Source of the DNA: Pseudisothecium myosuroides
Lineage: Eukaryota; Streptophyta; Bryopsida; Hypnales; Lembophyllaceae
Length of the DNA: 64,000 nt
Reading direction: 5' to 3'
NCBI GenBank assembly: GCA_951799445.1
Contig: OX637297.1
Span: forward strand, 3,968,001 to 4,032,000
Shown here one piece after another: positions 21,956-33,197 of this stretch (position 1 is the first letter of the stretch; the number at the start of each line of letters is the position of its first letter). The notes below the pieces were generated by a model. That model saw only the letters and a list, made by a program, of their open reading frames with translations. It did no database searches and was not told the origin of the DNA. Both the position numbers and the translations under genes were made by a program.

Positions 21956-22300
21956 GGTGACCATGTAGGCGATGAGTCTATTGGCTTTCGCGTCATGGAT
22001 TCTTGAGATTCAAAGTCTCCTAAGTTCAATGGTCGGGAGCAAATTGTATTACGTAATGTTCTTCGATGTAATTTGCCTAAGTGCAATTCAATAGGAGTAC
22101 GATGGTGTGAACAAAAGCCATGTGAAGATAATCTTGTATTGGAGCATCCAAGCCATCATCCATGGGATGCTTGGGAATTGAGGTCCTTGAGGAAACAAAG
22201 ACGAGAGGCATCGAGTCATAGATCGGCCAAATTTACTAGATACAGTTGAGGACCTGAGATACTTGAGGCGATGAAAAAGATTGAAATTTTCGAGTCATAG
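21956..22300 (+). pseudogene. E1 exon 7: C-terminal PWDAW segment
   Basis: It starts after TTTCAG and ends at TAG 22298. The segment HHPWDAWELRSLRKQRR and later S*GPEILEAM match HRPWDAWEKRSFK and SRGPEIWKAM of E2. The TGA here aligns with CGA in E2 inside an otherwise identical stretch, which shows a CGA-to-TGA change. A second TGA (codon 17) is also present. Confidence 0.6.
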
Positions 22301-23090
22301 GAATTGTATACAGGATATGATAGCTCTCTTAGAAGGATTATAAATGTGGATAGGGTTGAAGACTATTGTAGAGTAGAGAAGGTGCCACGATGTTATAAGT
22401 GAGAATTTGTAAAGAAAGTACCACAATGTTTGAGGGATTAAATGAACTGCAAAGTGTAGGTAGCAACTAGTTCCACAACAAATATGAACTCAAGACTTGA
22501 ACTTAGAAAATTCTAGAATCAAACTATGTCATTTTTCTTCACAAATACTCTTATAGACTGCAGTTTACATACTTCGGTGTGTAAGAGTACTTGTCAAGGA
22601 GAGTGATATAGCTTGTTTCTATAGTTTTCTAAGTTCTGATCTTGACTTCATATCCGTTGTGGGTATAGTTGCTACGTATAGCTTGCAATGAATTTCATCC
22701 TTCAAATACTGAGGTATCTTTTTTACAAACATTTATTGTCAACAACGTATCATTTTCTTTGGAAGGGTGCGCACGTGTCTAGCGGAAATAGTTAATTACT
22801 AGTAATGCAACAGTATAGGAGCTTAGTTGCTTTCACAAAGTCACATGTCATAGTGATTGTACATTCAGTGATATATACATTCAATGATTATTTTCATGAA
22901 ATTGCAGTATATTTTGTAAGTAGTACTTAGTATGTACAAATTTTGCTACTATATGCATGCTTTCTCTGTTAGTGCATTGCTAGTTTTGTATATATAGAGA
23001 TCAAAATCTCTTCAACATATAATTTGTAGTGTTCTCTATACTCCCATTTCCCTGGAAAACTCCCATTTTAATGAATATGATGTTATATGA
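22301..23090. other. No gene seen
   Basis: AT-rich sequence after the E1 gene; only short frames, no repeat structure. Confidence 0.5.
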
Positions 23091-23094
23091 GAAG

Positions 23095-23737
23095 TTAAAG
23101 GTCTAACCTATGGCTTAGAAATCTTGCAACATTCCCATAGTGAGTGGAATCTAAGCAAAGAGCTGTATCATTGTCTAATTTGTTTTTAGTAGCCCAATCA
23201 GCATCAAGTTGCGACAAGTACATTTGTCCATCCTTAACTACAAGGTTTCTAATATGCATCTTAGCATTTGTTAATATCTTTTCAGTCATCTCAAACACAA
23301 ATGTACCTTTTGGAATGTGACTAAATGGCTGAAATTGCCCAACGGATTTGTGTTGTACAAAAAAATTCTACCAAATACTTCATCCCCTGTTGAACCACAA
23401 AATTACCACATTTATTGTGGCATCAACACTTGAAATTACATTTCCCAATTGGGGCTCAAGGTACACCTACATTAGTTTGCAAGAAACGGTCTTTTAGGAA
23501 GCCACCTGGCTTGTATGCAAATTCACCTCTGGTTCCCTTGGTACAATCACAATGAAAGTCTATAGTCAAATAATCTTCCTTACTACAACTACAAAACTCA
23601 CCCTTTTCTAGCCCAACAACAGAAGTATGTACTCGTGCTTTGTTATGGACCACATTAGTAGTCATGTACTTGAAAGGACTTAAGGGAACACCAAGTGGAA
23701 CTACAAATACCGGAATTGCCTCCAAGCCACGAGACAA
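23095..23737 (-). pseudogene. SUVR-type histone H3K9 methyltransferase fragment (pre-SET and SET)
   Basis: Read on the minus strand, 23737-23456 gives a pre-SET-like region: AIPVFVVPLGVPLSPFKYM, CSCSKEDYLTIDFHCDCTKG, then GEFAYKPGGFLKDRF, the hallmark of plant SUVR proteins. After a short broken stretch containing KCGNFVVQQGMKY, the frame at 23298-23095 reads FEMTEKILTNAKMHIRN and then ALCLDSTHYGNVARFLSHR, the SET core. Frameshifts and a stop lie between the halves, and the sequence stops before the catalytic end of the SET domain. SUVR enzymes methylate histone H3 lysine 9 in transposon silencing. This copy cannot be active. Confidence 0.85.
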
Positions 23738-24690
23738 ATCTCCAGCAAAGTATCAAGGTAGGGTCTGCTATAAAACACATCCAAACAAGTCACATTAGAA
23801 TATACCAATACTGCAGAAAAAGGTGAAGGTTAGGTAAAAGATAGTCTTTGTTTCAGTTGCCTCCACTCAAGATACCATGTACAAGCCTACATGGGTGATT
23901 GTATGAAAGACCGGTACTAGAACTTTGTCACAGAGGGAGTGCCAAAGCTTCCCTTTGCTATAACTTTTGCAACATGACTCGCATGAACTTGAAATTTTTA
24001 TTGGAGATGCCTCTCTTGAATTTAATCATATCTCATATTTTTCAGAAATTTTCAAAAGTCATCTTATATTTAAAAATCATTTGAACTAATATGTCACTTG
24101 AATTTTAAAGGTTTTTAGTACTACATGGAGTCCCCAAATTTAATGATTTGGAGCTGAAATTTCTATGGTCTATTTCCATGGTAGGAAGTCATGCTCCTAC
24201 CAAGGTGCATTAAAAAATATTATATTTTATGTCCTCTACGTCCATGCAAAGAAGGCTCCTTTGCGCTTGCAATTTTGAATGTTGAAATGGTTTCAAGATA
24301 ATTTTTTTGGTGAAATCTCTTCAACATAAAGTCTTTCCAAATGGCCAGTTTTTAGTTTCTTTGAAAAACGTTTTTCCTGTTTTGTACAAATTAAAACGTC
24401 AAAGTACATATTTCCTTCAGAATTTCAAATCACATTTTTTTGTGAATAACTTTTTACCTAGATTTTTTTTAGGTCTAAAATTTTGGTGATATACTATTTT
24501 TAGTGTAATACTAATTATCCTTATTTTATTTTATTTTAAAAAATTCATATGCAAAAAGCTCATAGTACTGGGAGTACTAGCCAAAATCAACCAAAGTGGA
24601 ACAAAAATAGCCAATCATTCATGCAATCACCCACATGCACTACATAGCAAACTAAAATTTATAGATAACGACGGAGGTGGAAAAACTATT
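23738..24690. other. No gene seen
   Basis: AT-rich sequence between the SET fragment and the acidic ORFs. It could be an intron of a former gene covering both, since all lie on the minus strand. Confidence 0.4.
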
Positions 24691-24696
24691 CTAAAA

Positions 24697-25296
24697 CTAA
24701 GAGCATTGACGCTTCTGTTTAATTGATTTGTCTACTTGTGTATACATATTAGGATGGTTGGAACTCACATGCTGCAACTTGGTAGTTCTCTTGCTTGGAG
24801 GCTCAATAATGGGAGAGGGGGGCTCTACAACGTCCTCACTACCATCATTCAAACTCCTAGATGCTATATTGGACAATTCAGCAAAAGAAGTGTGCTCTAC
24901 ATTGAAAAGATTCTCTAAGGATGTTGGTGGATCCTCCTCATCACCCACCCTCTTTTGGTACTTCTTGTCCTCCTTCTTCTCTTCCTTCTTCTTTTTGTTC
25001 ACCATGCCTTCCTTAGGTGCATCTTCTACAAGGTCCTCATTCTCTTCATGTGACTTTGCAAGTTCTTGAGCGACTTTCTTGTGAGTATTCTTCTCCTCCT
25101 CCTCATCTCCTCCACCTTCAACCTTTTCCTCACTAGCATTCCCCAAATGAATACCCTTTTCAATAGCACTGTCCTTGTAATCAAAATGTCTTTTCTCCCT
25201 AGCATTTCTCTGGCCTCCACTTTTCCGCTCTTGAATTCCTCCCTCATAAACTTCCATCTCTTCTTCCACATCTGCATTTGTAGATTCTTTCATCAT
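24697..25296 (-). CDS. Glu/Lys-rich hypothetical protein
   Basis: The 199-residue frame begins MMKESTNADVEEEMEVYEGG and is highly charged, with runs such as NKKKKEEKKEDKK. Residues near the C-terminus read VVEPPSPIIEPPSKRTTK. No catalytic domain is visible. It overlaps the end of the upstream ORF by one base-shifted ATGA, which in a plant more likely marks a frameshift or splice site than coupling. Lying upstream of the SET fragment on the same strand, it might be the N-terminal part of that broken SUVR-like gene. Low complexity makes this uncertain. Confidence 0.35.
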   Translation of the reverse strand: MMKESTNADVEEEMEVYEGGIQERKSGGQRNAREKRHFDYKDSAIEKGIHLGNASEEKVEGGGDEEEEKNTHKKVAQELAKSHEENEDLVEDAPKEGMVNKKKKEEKKEDKKYQKRVGDEEDPPTSLENLFNVEHTSFAELSNIASRSLNDGSEDVVEPPSPIIEPPSKRTTKLQHVSSNHPNMYTQVDKSIKQKRQCS

Positions 25297-25685
25297 GTAG
25301 TTTTATTAGTATGTACCATGGCTGCCTTAGGTGCCAATTTGTGGAGCTCCTCCATTGACAACGGAAGCTGCTCCTCACCAACATGTCCTTTACCTTCACA
25401 AATCCCTTTCCTAGCATGCCCTTCAATTCCTTCCATTTCTTCTCCTACATTTTTCTCTATAGCCTCATGTTCCCTCCTAGTAGCCCTATTAATTGAGGTT
25501 GGTGGACTTGCCACCTTAGCCTTTCTTTCAAATGTCTCACCTTTTTTTTGTCTACATACTTGCCTTGGTTTCAATGGTTTCAACCGACTAATGAAGTTTG
25601 GGTCCCAAAACTTAAAGAACACTATATTCAATATTTTGAGAGAGTCGGCCCCTCTCAAAATAGCATTACCCATATAGACGTCCAA
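25293..25685 (-). CDS. Hypothetical protein, possible upstream exon of the acidic ORF
   Basis: The 130-residue frame (MDVYMGNAILRGADSLKI...) is basic in its first half (LKPLKPRQVCRQKKGE) and ends at TGA 25293-25295. The next frame begins in the overlapping ATG. The composition is similar to that of the next frame, so both may derive from one gene. No domain was recognised. Confidence 0.3.
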   Translation of the reverse strand: MDVYMGNAILRGADSLKILNIVFFKFWDPNFISRLKPLKPRQVCRQKKGETFERKAKVASPPTSINRATRREHEAIEKNVGEEMEGIEGHARKGICEGKGHVGEEQLPLSMEELHKLAPKAAMVHTNKTT

Positions 25686-25860
25686 AAATTGAATTTTGAG
25701 TTTAGCAAATTTAGGATGATAAACACTAAGCTCATTAGTTGTAAAGTAAAATTTCCATTAAAATGAGAGTTATTGTACTCAGTAAGTCTTTAAATATATA
25801 CAATTCAGTATAATAATCGTTTTTCAATTTATATAAGTGAAGATCATGCCATCTATTGAA

Positions 25861-25975
25861 CACCAAGTCATGAGGTCTACAGTTGGTTGTATGGGAATGC
25901 TTATCTCATTCAACCGGTCCGAGTTCGATTCCCGTTGAGTTTGGACGAGCACCTATGAAATATACATGACTTGGT
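25861..25975 (+). ncRNA. tRNA-like sequence enclosed by a 12-bp inverted repeat
   Basis: CACCAAGTCATG at 25861 is answered by its exact complement CATGACTTGGTG at about 25964-25975. Between them lie an A-box-like CTACAGTTGGTTGTATGG (with TAC/GTA able to form a D stem) and a B box GAGTTCGATTCCC. The two boxes are what RNA polymerase III uses. The T stem pairs poorly and no 7-bp acceptor stem of normal tRNA geometry is visible. I read it as a tRNA-derived short element or relic, not a working tRNA gene. Confidence 0.45.
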
Positions 25976-25989
25976 GCTGCTAAGTAAAT

Positions 25990-26508
25990 TTTGTAGGCAG
26001 AAAAGTTGTAACAATATAGAAGCCCCTATCCCAAAATGTGACAAGTGCTTAACATGTTAACAAAATAAAAAGTGGAAATACCTACTACCATTTTTTTCAA
26101 TTCTTTCAGATATTGAAATGCATTTTCTATAGTCAATTTAGAAGGAAACTAAAGTCAATCATAGAAACATGTAAAGGTAGAATGCAATAATAAAATATAT
26201 TCATATATAAATGCAATTGCTTCACAAAAGCAATTAATACACTGTCTTGAAACCGTGATTCCAATGGAAATCCATAAGGTTAAATCAAAACATACAAACT
26301 TATACTATTTATTGTATACCACGCAACATAGAATTTCTATTGCTTATGGAAAGCAAATCTATAGTATAAAAACACTTAACACGCAAATATATTACGTCTC
26401 TTGTATGACGCACAATACAAAATTCTATAAGAAAACCAGAAGCATTACCTACACAATATAAAAGCAAAGTATTACTATAGAATGAACTGAGTAGAGTAAT
26501 ATTTATGC
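25990..26508. other. No gene seen
   Basis: AT-rich sequence downstream of the minus-strand DUF7869-like gene; its 3' flank. Confidence 0.4.
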
Positions 26509-29349
26509 TCAAGTGGAATTCAAGGCAGCTAAACTGTTGTGAATCACTTCAATTTGAGCGGCCGGGATCTTCAGCTTACACTGAGTCGTGTCCTTCTTGA
26601 TCTGTGACTTCCATGCAGTCATCAAGGAATCTGTATGCTCCCAAATAGGACGGAGAGCTTCGTCAACCTTCCAGTGTAATCCTCCTGTAGAATCCCAACC
26701 AGTGTAGAATTCTTGAATGTTTCGGTTTCTTGATGTAGGCTTGAAATACTGAATGAGCACAGAATTGGGTTCTTTAGGGTTGCAATTTGGATCAGACAAC
26801 GCTCTTGCAATCCAAACAAGCCTTGCATCGCCATCCGCGGGACGAATAGCAAGAAAGTATCTTGCATAGACATCACGCATTACCCGAAAGGATTGTTGTG
26901 GGCGATCGCGTAATTGCCCAACATAGATGTCATCCTCTGCAAACTCTTCCCGAATCTCACCATTATCTTCAAACTGATCTTCAATCGTCGGTGCAACACG
27001 AGTGGATGGCCAAAAGCCATCTTTCAAAGAAGATGGAGGTTCAATAGGTTCATGCAACACTGCTTTCACTGCTTGCCAATAGTATATTAAATGCTCATAC
27101 CGTCTTCTGTACTCCCCAGTTTGGTCTTCATTGGACAATTTCTCCCAATAATTGATGAATCCCGTTAAACCCTTGAATATGTCATCAACACCTCTCATGG
27201 GGCGTGAAAAAACGGAGACCGGCTCTCCACGCGGCCACAAACTCCGACCTTCAGAGTCTTCTTGCCATAATTTAATGCCTCCACCTTCTTTAGGAAGCCA
27301 ATCTACATCCGTGCACAGAAGCTTGTACTTCATGACTGGGCAGTCATTTGACTCCAGGTAGAATTTGAATTGTTGAGCCTTGGTGTGCCCAACAAGAGAC
27401 TCGTCTCCCTCCATGATGAATCCCTGAATGAAAGCCTTAAAATCAGGCACTTCTTCTACAAGATGGGGAATTGTAGGAACCGATTCTACGTCCATGAAGG
27501 ACTTCATAAGTGAAGGAATGGTGGGAAAGTTTTCTTTCTTCAGCAACATGCTCCACCTCCCAAACAGTGCATCGATATCATCGTGAGTATGTCCCACGAG
27601 CATGAAATTCACATACACTTCCCGGAAATTTTTTTTGGCAACAAGAAGGGACCAGAAGCAAAACACAAATCTATTCTTATTATCACCAGTAGCATTGTCC
27701 ATCTGAACATTCAAAATCGGAGGGAGTGACAGCCCTAAAATTGGGATCTCTGGAGCTGGTCAAAGAGATGTTTTGCAAATGTGATCTCCTCGTAGAACTG
27801 CATCAAAAAGAGGAGCTGATCTGGAGCCAACAAACAACTCCCTGGAGGAATACTTTGGAGGCAATTCCAAATCTCGCAACAACTTAGCAAAGGAGCCGAT
27901 TGTGTAGTTGGAATCATGAGAGAAGATGTCCAGGCCATAATGGGCATAACGGACATCACCATGACCGTGGGCTATCATACCGGTTACAGATACAGGCAAC
28001 TTGATTAGACCATCAATAGCCTTATGTTTGTGGGAGAAAACAGGGGAAGCGGTCTTGGCATGATCCATTTTATCATGCATGATCGTCAAGCACTCATGTG
28101 GGTAGGAACTTGACCTGTAACGATTTGCATAATACAATTCCCTGTGCGCCCTAGCAACAACCAAATGCAAATCTAACTTCTTGGCCCATGTTAAAGCTGA
28201 TTGAGACCCAGCAGGTGCACTTCTCCTAAGTGAATGGTATCTATCACATGTGGAACAACGTGCAAAATTGTCTCCAGGTTTCTTAGCGTCAAACTCTGAA
28301 AAGTTAACCTTCCTGATCTTGCTCAAATTGGATGTAGATACTTCTTTCAATCCAAAGACCGTGTTCACAGAGTTAATTTCAGGAATAGCTTCCTTCCATT
28401 TCCACGTAGCTGGAAGAATCATGGAGACTACCTTCTCGCCCGACTTCAGCGTCCGAGTACGGTGAGGCATGTGATCAGCGTTCTTCTCTAGAATGCACTT
28501 CAAAGTGGCAGTGGCTTGCTCAGTGTGCTTCCAAGGCTTCTGCAAACCAGTATTTCCATGGGGCTGGGCATTGAAACCCTGGTCTGCATATCCTTGGAAA
28601 CGATGAAAAGTTGCTTCCGATACTCCAGCAATATGCCTCCAAGCAGACACACAAACATCTATACCCTCCACGGTGACCATCCTCTTTCCTTGCGTATCAC
28701 GATGAACTTGTCTATGAACATCAAGCTTCATGTGGTATTGAAACTTATACGATGTGTCTCGATACATACGCTCTCGAAAAGCTCTAATTTTGTCTCTGGA
28801 AAACGGTTGAACGCAGTTGTTGACACAGCAAGTGTTGCTTGAAACACTATTTATGGAGTCTTGAGTGAGAAGAGCTTTGGCCTTCACACAAGTTTCTCTT
28901 GGCGGGTTCCTCACTGTACTTGTATACCGTGTGCTCCGTGTCGATAGAGGAGCCAAAAGAGCTCCCTGACGACAATTGTAATTGTAACGGAGCTCGTGAT
29001 TCCGAAGACTTGCACCATTATAGAACACGTTCTCAATCGGCCACGCACGGACTGAAAACCTCCATTCATCTGGAACATGATTGGTATCTAACGTCTTTGA
29101 GATTTGGACGGCAACATAAGAGTCGCCAAGTGCACCTGTAGCACCAACTACAAGCTCGGAGCTTACACTGTGACAGATCCCTTCCGCTACTGCAAGACCA
29201 CCCTCATTGAGAAGTGTTACTAACTTTGTGCTCCAAAGACTTCGTGGAACACCTTCGCATTCGGGAATATCCAATGCCTCCTCTGGATGAACTTGGACAT
29301 TGTCATCTGAATAGTTATCCTCCGCTTCCTTCACTCTTGTTGGGTTCAT
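26509..29349 (-). CDS. DUF7869-like protein, putative DDE-type transposase (E2), one in-frame TGA
   Basis: The frame starts at ATG 29349 (MNPTRVKEAEDNYSDDN) and runs 946 codons to TGA 26509-26511, broken only by an in-phase TGA at 27760-27762. The N-terminal half holds cysteine pairs (CCVNNC) and the GIDVCVSAWRHIAGVSEATF segment common in this family, then CSTCDRYH, a zinc-knuckle-like site. Three acidic clusters follow: MHDKMDHAKT (about residue 425), VQMDNATGDNKNR (about 550) and VGHTHDDIDALFGRWS (about 585). From memory these are the signature of DUF7869 proteins; their spacing suits an RNase H-fold DDE nuclease, which is inference. The C-terminal part includes VLIQYFKPTSRN. An array of E2 palindromes lies upstream, and the copy at 53.8-57.2 kb is homologous throughout. 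Confidence 0.7.
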
Positions 29350-29594
29350 GATCTGTTCACCAAATCAAAGATGATCTCAATCGCCAACTTAACAAAGAAA
29401 ATATGGGCGTTGTACTGGGACGGAGTTTTCTATTTTGAACAAGCGAAATATATACTCCATAAGTCATAAGAAAGGCTAGTACTTAGTCACTATAACTCAT
29501 TTACAATTATGGTGAGCAAAGGTGATATAGCTACTTCCTGAAAGTACTATATTACCTGCAGTCTAGCTAAATGAAATAATTTCATCAAGTCGTA

Positions 29595-31080
29595 TTCACT
29601 TCAAGTGGAGTTGGTTCAAAATAAAATGCAAGTTGTATTCACCTCGAATGAAGGTGAATCAAGAACCTCCAAAAATAAGTTTCAACTCAGAAGAAGGAAA
29701 AATAGCCTTCATGATGGTGTGGTATTCAATTAACATTTACTTTCATTGGAGGTGAATTACAAACCTTATACAAGATGAATTTTTTTATGTATAAGTAAAC
29801 TAATTAAAATCTATAATCGATATTTACCTCGAGTGGAAGTGAATTGATGAATTGACCTACTCTTATAGACCCCTAATTCGTATTCACCTTGAGTGGAGGT
29901 GAAATGATGAATTGACCTACTCTTATAGACCCCTAATTCATATTCAACTCGAGTGGAGGTGAAATGATGAATTGACATTCTTTTATACCCATAATCAATA
30001 TTCACCTCGAGTGGAGGTGAATTGATGAATTGACCTATTTTCAAATACCCATAATCGATATTCACCTCAAGTGAAGGTGAATTGATGAATTGACCTGTTT
30101 TCAAATACCTATAATCGATATCCACCTCGAGTGGAGGTGAATTGATGAATTGACTTGTTTTCAAATTCCAATAATCGATATTCACCTCGACTGGAGGTGA
30201 ACTGATGAATTGACCTGTTCTTAGATACACATAATTGATATTCACCTCGAGTAGAGGTGAATTGATGAATTGACCTCTTCTTATATACACATAATCAATA
30301 TTCACCTCGACTGGAGGTGAATTGATGAAATGATCTATCGATTATAAATCTAAAATCGATATTCACCTCGAGTGGAGGTAAATTGATGAATTGACCTGTT
30401 TTTAGATACCCATAATTGACATTCACCTCGAGTAGAGGTGAATTGATGAATTGACCTCTTCTTATATACACATAATCAATATTCACCTCGACTGGAGGTG
30501 AATTGATGAAATGATCTATTGATTATAAATCTAAAATCGATATTCACCTCGAGTGGAGGTGAATTGATGAATTGACCTGTTTTTAGATACCCATAATTGA
30601 CATTCACCTCGAGTAGAGGTGAATTGATGAATTGACCTCTTCTTATATACACATAATCAATATTCACCTCGACTGGAGGTGAATTGATGAAATGATCTAT
30701 CGATTATAAATCTAAAATCGATATTCACCTCGACTGAAGGTGAATTGATGAATTGACCAATTTTTAGATACCCATAATTGACATTCACCTCGAGTAGAGG
30801 TGAATTGATGAATTGACCTCTTCTTATATACACATAATCAATATTCACCTCGACTAGAGGTGAAATGATGAATTGATCTATTGATTATAAATCTATAATC
30901 GATATTCACCTCGACTGAAGGTGAATTGATGAATTGACCTGTTCATAGATATCTATAACTGATATTCACCTCGATTAGAGGTGAATTGATGAATTGACCT
31001 CTTCTTATATTCACATAATCAATATTCACCTCCAGTCGAGGTGAATTGATGAATTGACCTATTCTTAGATAACCAATTTG
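29595..31080. repeat. 60-bp palindromic satellite, E2 type, with 181-bp higher-order repeat
   Basis: About 21 tandem units of 60 bp fill 29820-31080, preceded by isolated palindromes at about 29595, 29635 and 29742. Each unit has arms TTCACCTC and GAGGTGAA around a 5-bp centre (GAGTG, GACTG or GAGTA), then AATTGATGAATTGACCT and a variable ATAATCGATA-like end. Between about 30295 and 30850 three successive units repeat as a 181-bp block almost without change. The array lies directly upstream (5') of the DUF7869-like gene. Confidence 0.9.
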
Positions 31081-32800
31081 TGATTAAGTAATTCCACTCT
31101 ATCTCATTTATAGACTTTGAAAACCTCTTCTCATCTTGTTTTCCAATCAGAATATAAAGTAGTACATTCAAGTCGACTATGAATTCATATTGTTCGTAGC
31201 AAATTCCATTCAAATGAAGAATTACAACTACACTTGCAATGTACACCCTTCATTGTGGGAGGTGCTACAACCTGCTGTCACTTACTAACAAGATCCAATA
31301 CAAACAACTACACTAATAACAGGAATCATAATGGGGTGCAATTTTCCTTGCAATTATCAGTCAATAAAACAATTGAAACCATCAATTCCAATGTAGACGC
31401 ATGCCTCCTTGAACTCCTCGGCGTAATCTTCAGAGTTAATAATAGAGTAGTGTACACACAAGTTCGAAAAAATCGGTCAATCTCTTAAAATCTCCCTTTA
31501 TACAAAATCATTTGAACAAGTACAAGTGACAACAATTGAGACCAAACTGTTGCAAGAAATACAATCGAACACAAAATTGTCCATTACGATTGCACAATTT
31601 CCGCTATTCAAGCTACATCTGCGGTCAATTGCCTCACACATTCTGGATTGCAATTCAATAATCCGAAAGACAAATGGTCTTCAATTGAACAACTCTGTGC
31701 ATGCAATACAATTCTATTTTCGATCCTACTTTTTAAGATTTAGGGTTTTCTAATTCACTAAACTTTGTCATCACTACAACAGCGATCAGCACAGTGAAGT
31801 TCACCTTCTACATACTAAATTATAAGTTGAAGGACTTCAATTCAGAAATATTGTCTCCACAAAACATTCTCAAAGGGATGTGAGCAGAATCTGTACCTTT
31901 ACTATTACCTCTTCTATCTCAGATGGCACTACTATACTACAATAACGATGCGAACGCCTAAATCCTATAGCCGCATCAGTTGAGAATCACCGAAGAAAAA
32001 AAAAATCAGAACTAGAAATCCAAGAATTGGACATAGCTTTTCTACACTTGCACTGAATTGAAGATAACTAGCAGCGTTACATCTTGATTACGAACCAAAA
32101 TCACAACCATTGATAGGTTGAATGATGCGACGATGTTTCCATGGAGTCCACACAAGCAAGAGAAAAGACAGAGCATATTGCACAATACAAAGAGTATCAA
32201 ATTCAAATCAAAGGGATACGTCATACCTCCATAGAAATTGCCTGACTCCTTCGACCGCAACCTCAACACGAAATGAAGCTCGTAGCAAGCGCCGCAGCAC
32301 AACTTGAACAAGCACCGGACTCGACCACTTGCCCACCAGTACTCAAAAGTTTAATCACGAACACTTGAAATAGCACCGGACTCGACCACTTGCCCATCGG
32401 TACTCAAAAGTTTAATCGCAAACACTCATAAGAACAATATTTGCACATCTCAGGCGCAAGAGCAAAGAGACCTCACAGGAGCAGACAAACAAACTTCGTC
32501 CAAAAATTTGGAATGGCCGCAACAATAATCACTGAGGCGGGAAATTTTGGGAGGGAAGTGCGTTTCCAAAGTTGAAACGGTTCTCCTCAAATCTAGTGCG
32601 CTTACAACGGAAGAGTGACAGATCCTTCTCCACCTGCAAAATCAAATTCCATTTACTACTTCAAAGGCATTTATGTTGCCGTCACTTTATTCCACCGTCT
32701 CTAAACTTGCAGGTAGGTGACAGAAATGGGAAAAGTTCACATTCACCTACTTGAGTTTATGAGAGGCTCAGTCCTCGTCAGGGAATTTTAGGAATACAAG
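31081..32800 (-). promoter_or_regulatory. Probable 5' leader/promoter region of the DUF7869-like gene
   Basis: No protein domain is visible. On the minus strand the sequence near 32500-32550 is purine-rich and more GC-rich than its surroundings. An imperfect direct repeat lies at 32310-32420 (CACCGGACTCGACCACTTGC twice, each followed by AGTACTCAAAAGTTTAATC-like sequence). Assignment as a leader rests on position: the E2 seven-exon gene has a comparable leader beyond its palindrome array. Confidence 0.3.
32310..32420. repeat. Direct repeat, two copies of about 56 bp
   Basis: CACCGGACTCGACCACTTGC followed by CCA and a CGGTACTCAAAAGTTTAATC-like end occurs twice in tandem. Confidence 0.75.
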
Positions 32801-33146
32801 GTTCAGGAGTTAGGATCCACATGCACATATTTTAAGTAGGATAATTTGCACATTATCACCTGACATGGCTAAGGCCTACCCTTTACATAGCTCATCCCAT
32901 TCAACCTCATTTCATTTGGCTATTTAAAATACATCCAATGAAATTGGATCTAGTGCTCAAATCAAGGTTCCAAAAACCTTACATTAGGTATTACATTTGG
33001 AGCAAATTATCAATGGAAATTGATGAAATTATCTTCATAATTATGGATTTTTTTGCCGTATATTCTTCTTCCTAAAGTGGACAACAATTCGAATTGCCAG
33101 CAAACTTTGGAGCAATAACGCTCTATCCATACCATAAGAGAGGCTA

Positions 33147-33197
33147 CTGGGTTTAGGGTTTAGGGTTTAGGATTTAGGATTTAGAGTTTAGGGTTTG
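33147..33197 (+). repeat. Interstitial telomere repeat (TTTAGGG)n
   Basis: About seven units of TTTAGGG, some changed to TTTAGGA or TTTAGAG. TTTAGGG is the telomere unit of most land plants. Confidence 0.85.

Noticed and set aside
25293..25296. ATGA overlap as translational coupling
   Set aside because: Coupling is a prokaryotic or viral feature; here a frameshift or splice site in a decayed plant sequence is more likely.
25861..25975. Canonical tRNA gene
   Set aside because: No 7-bp acceptor stem at the right distance and a poorly pairing T stem.
29811..30848. Several similar 63-164 residue minus-strand ORFs
   Set aside because: They are the 60-bp satellite read in frame; 60 is a multiple of 3, so the frame stays open by chance of the unit.
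29820..31080. CRISPR-like array (palindromic repeat with regular spacing)
   Set aside because: The intervening sequence is itself repeated, the context is eukaryotic with introns, and there are no cas genes.
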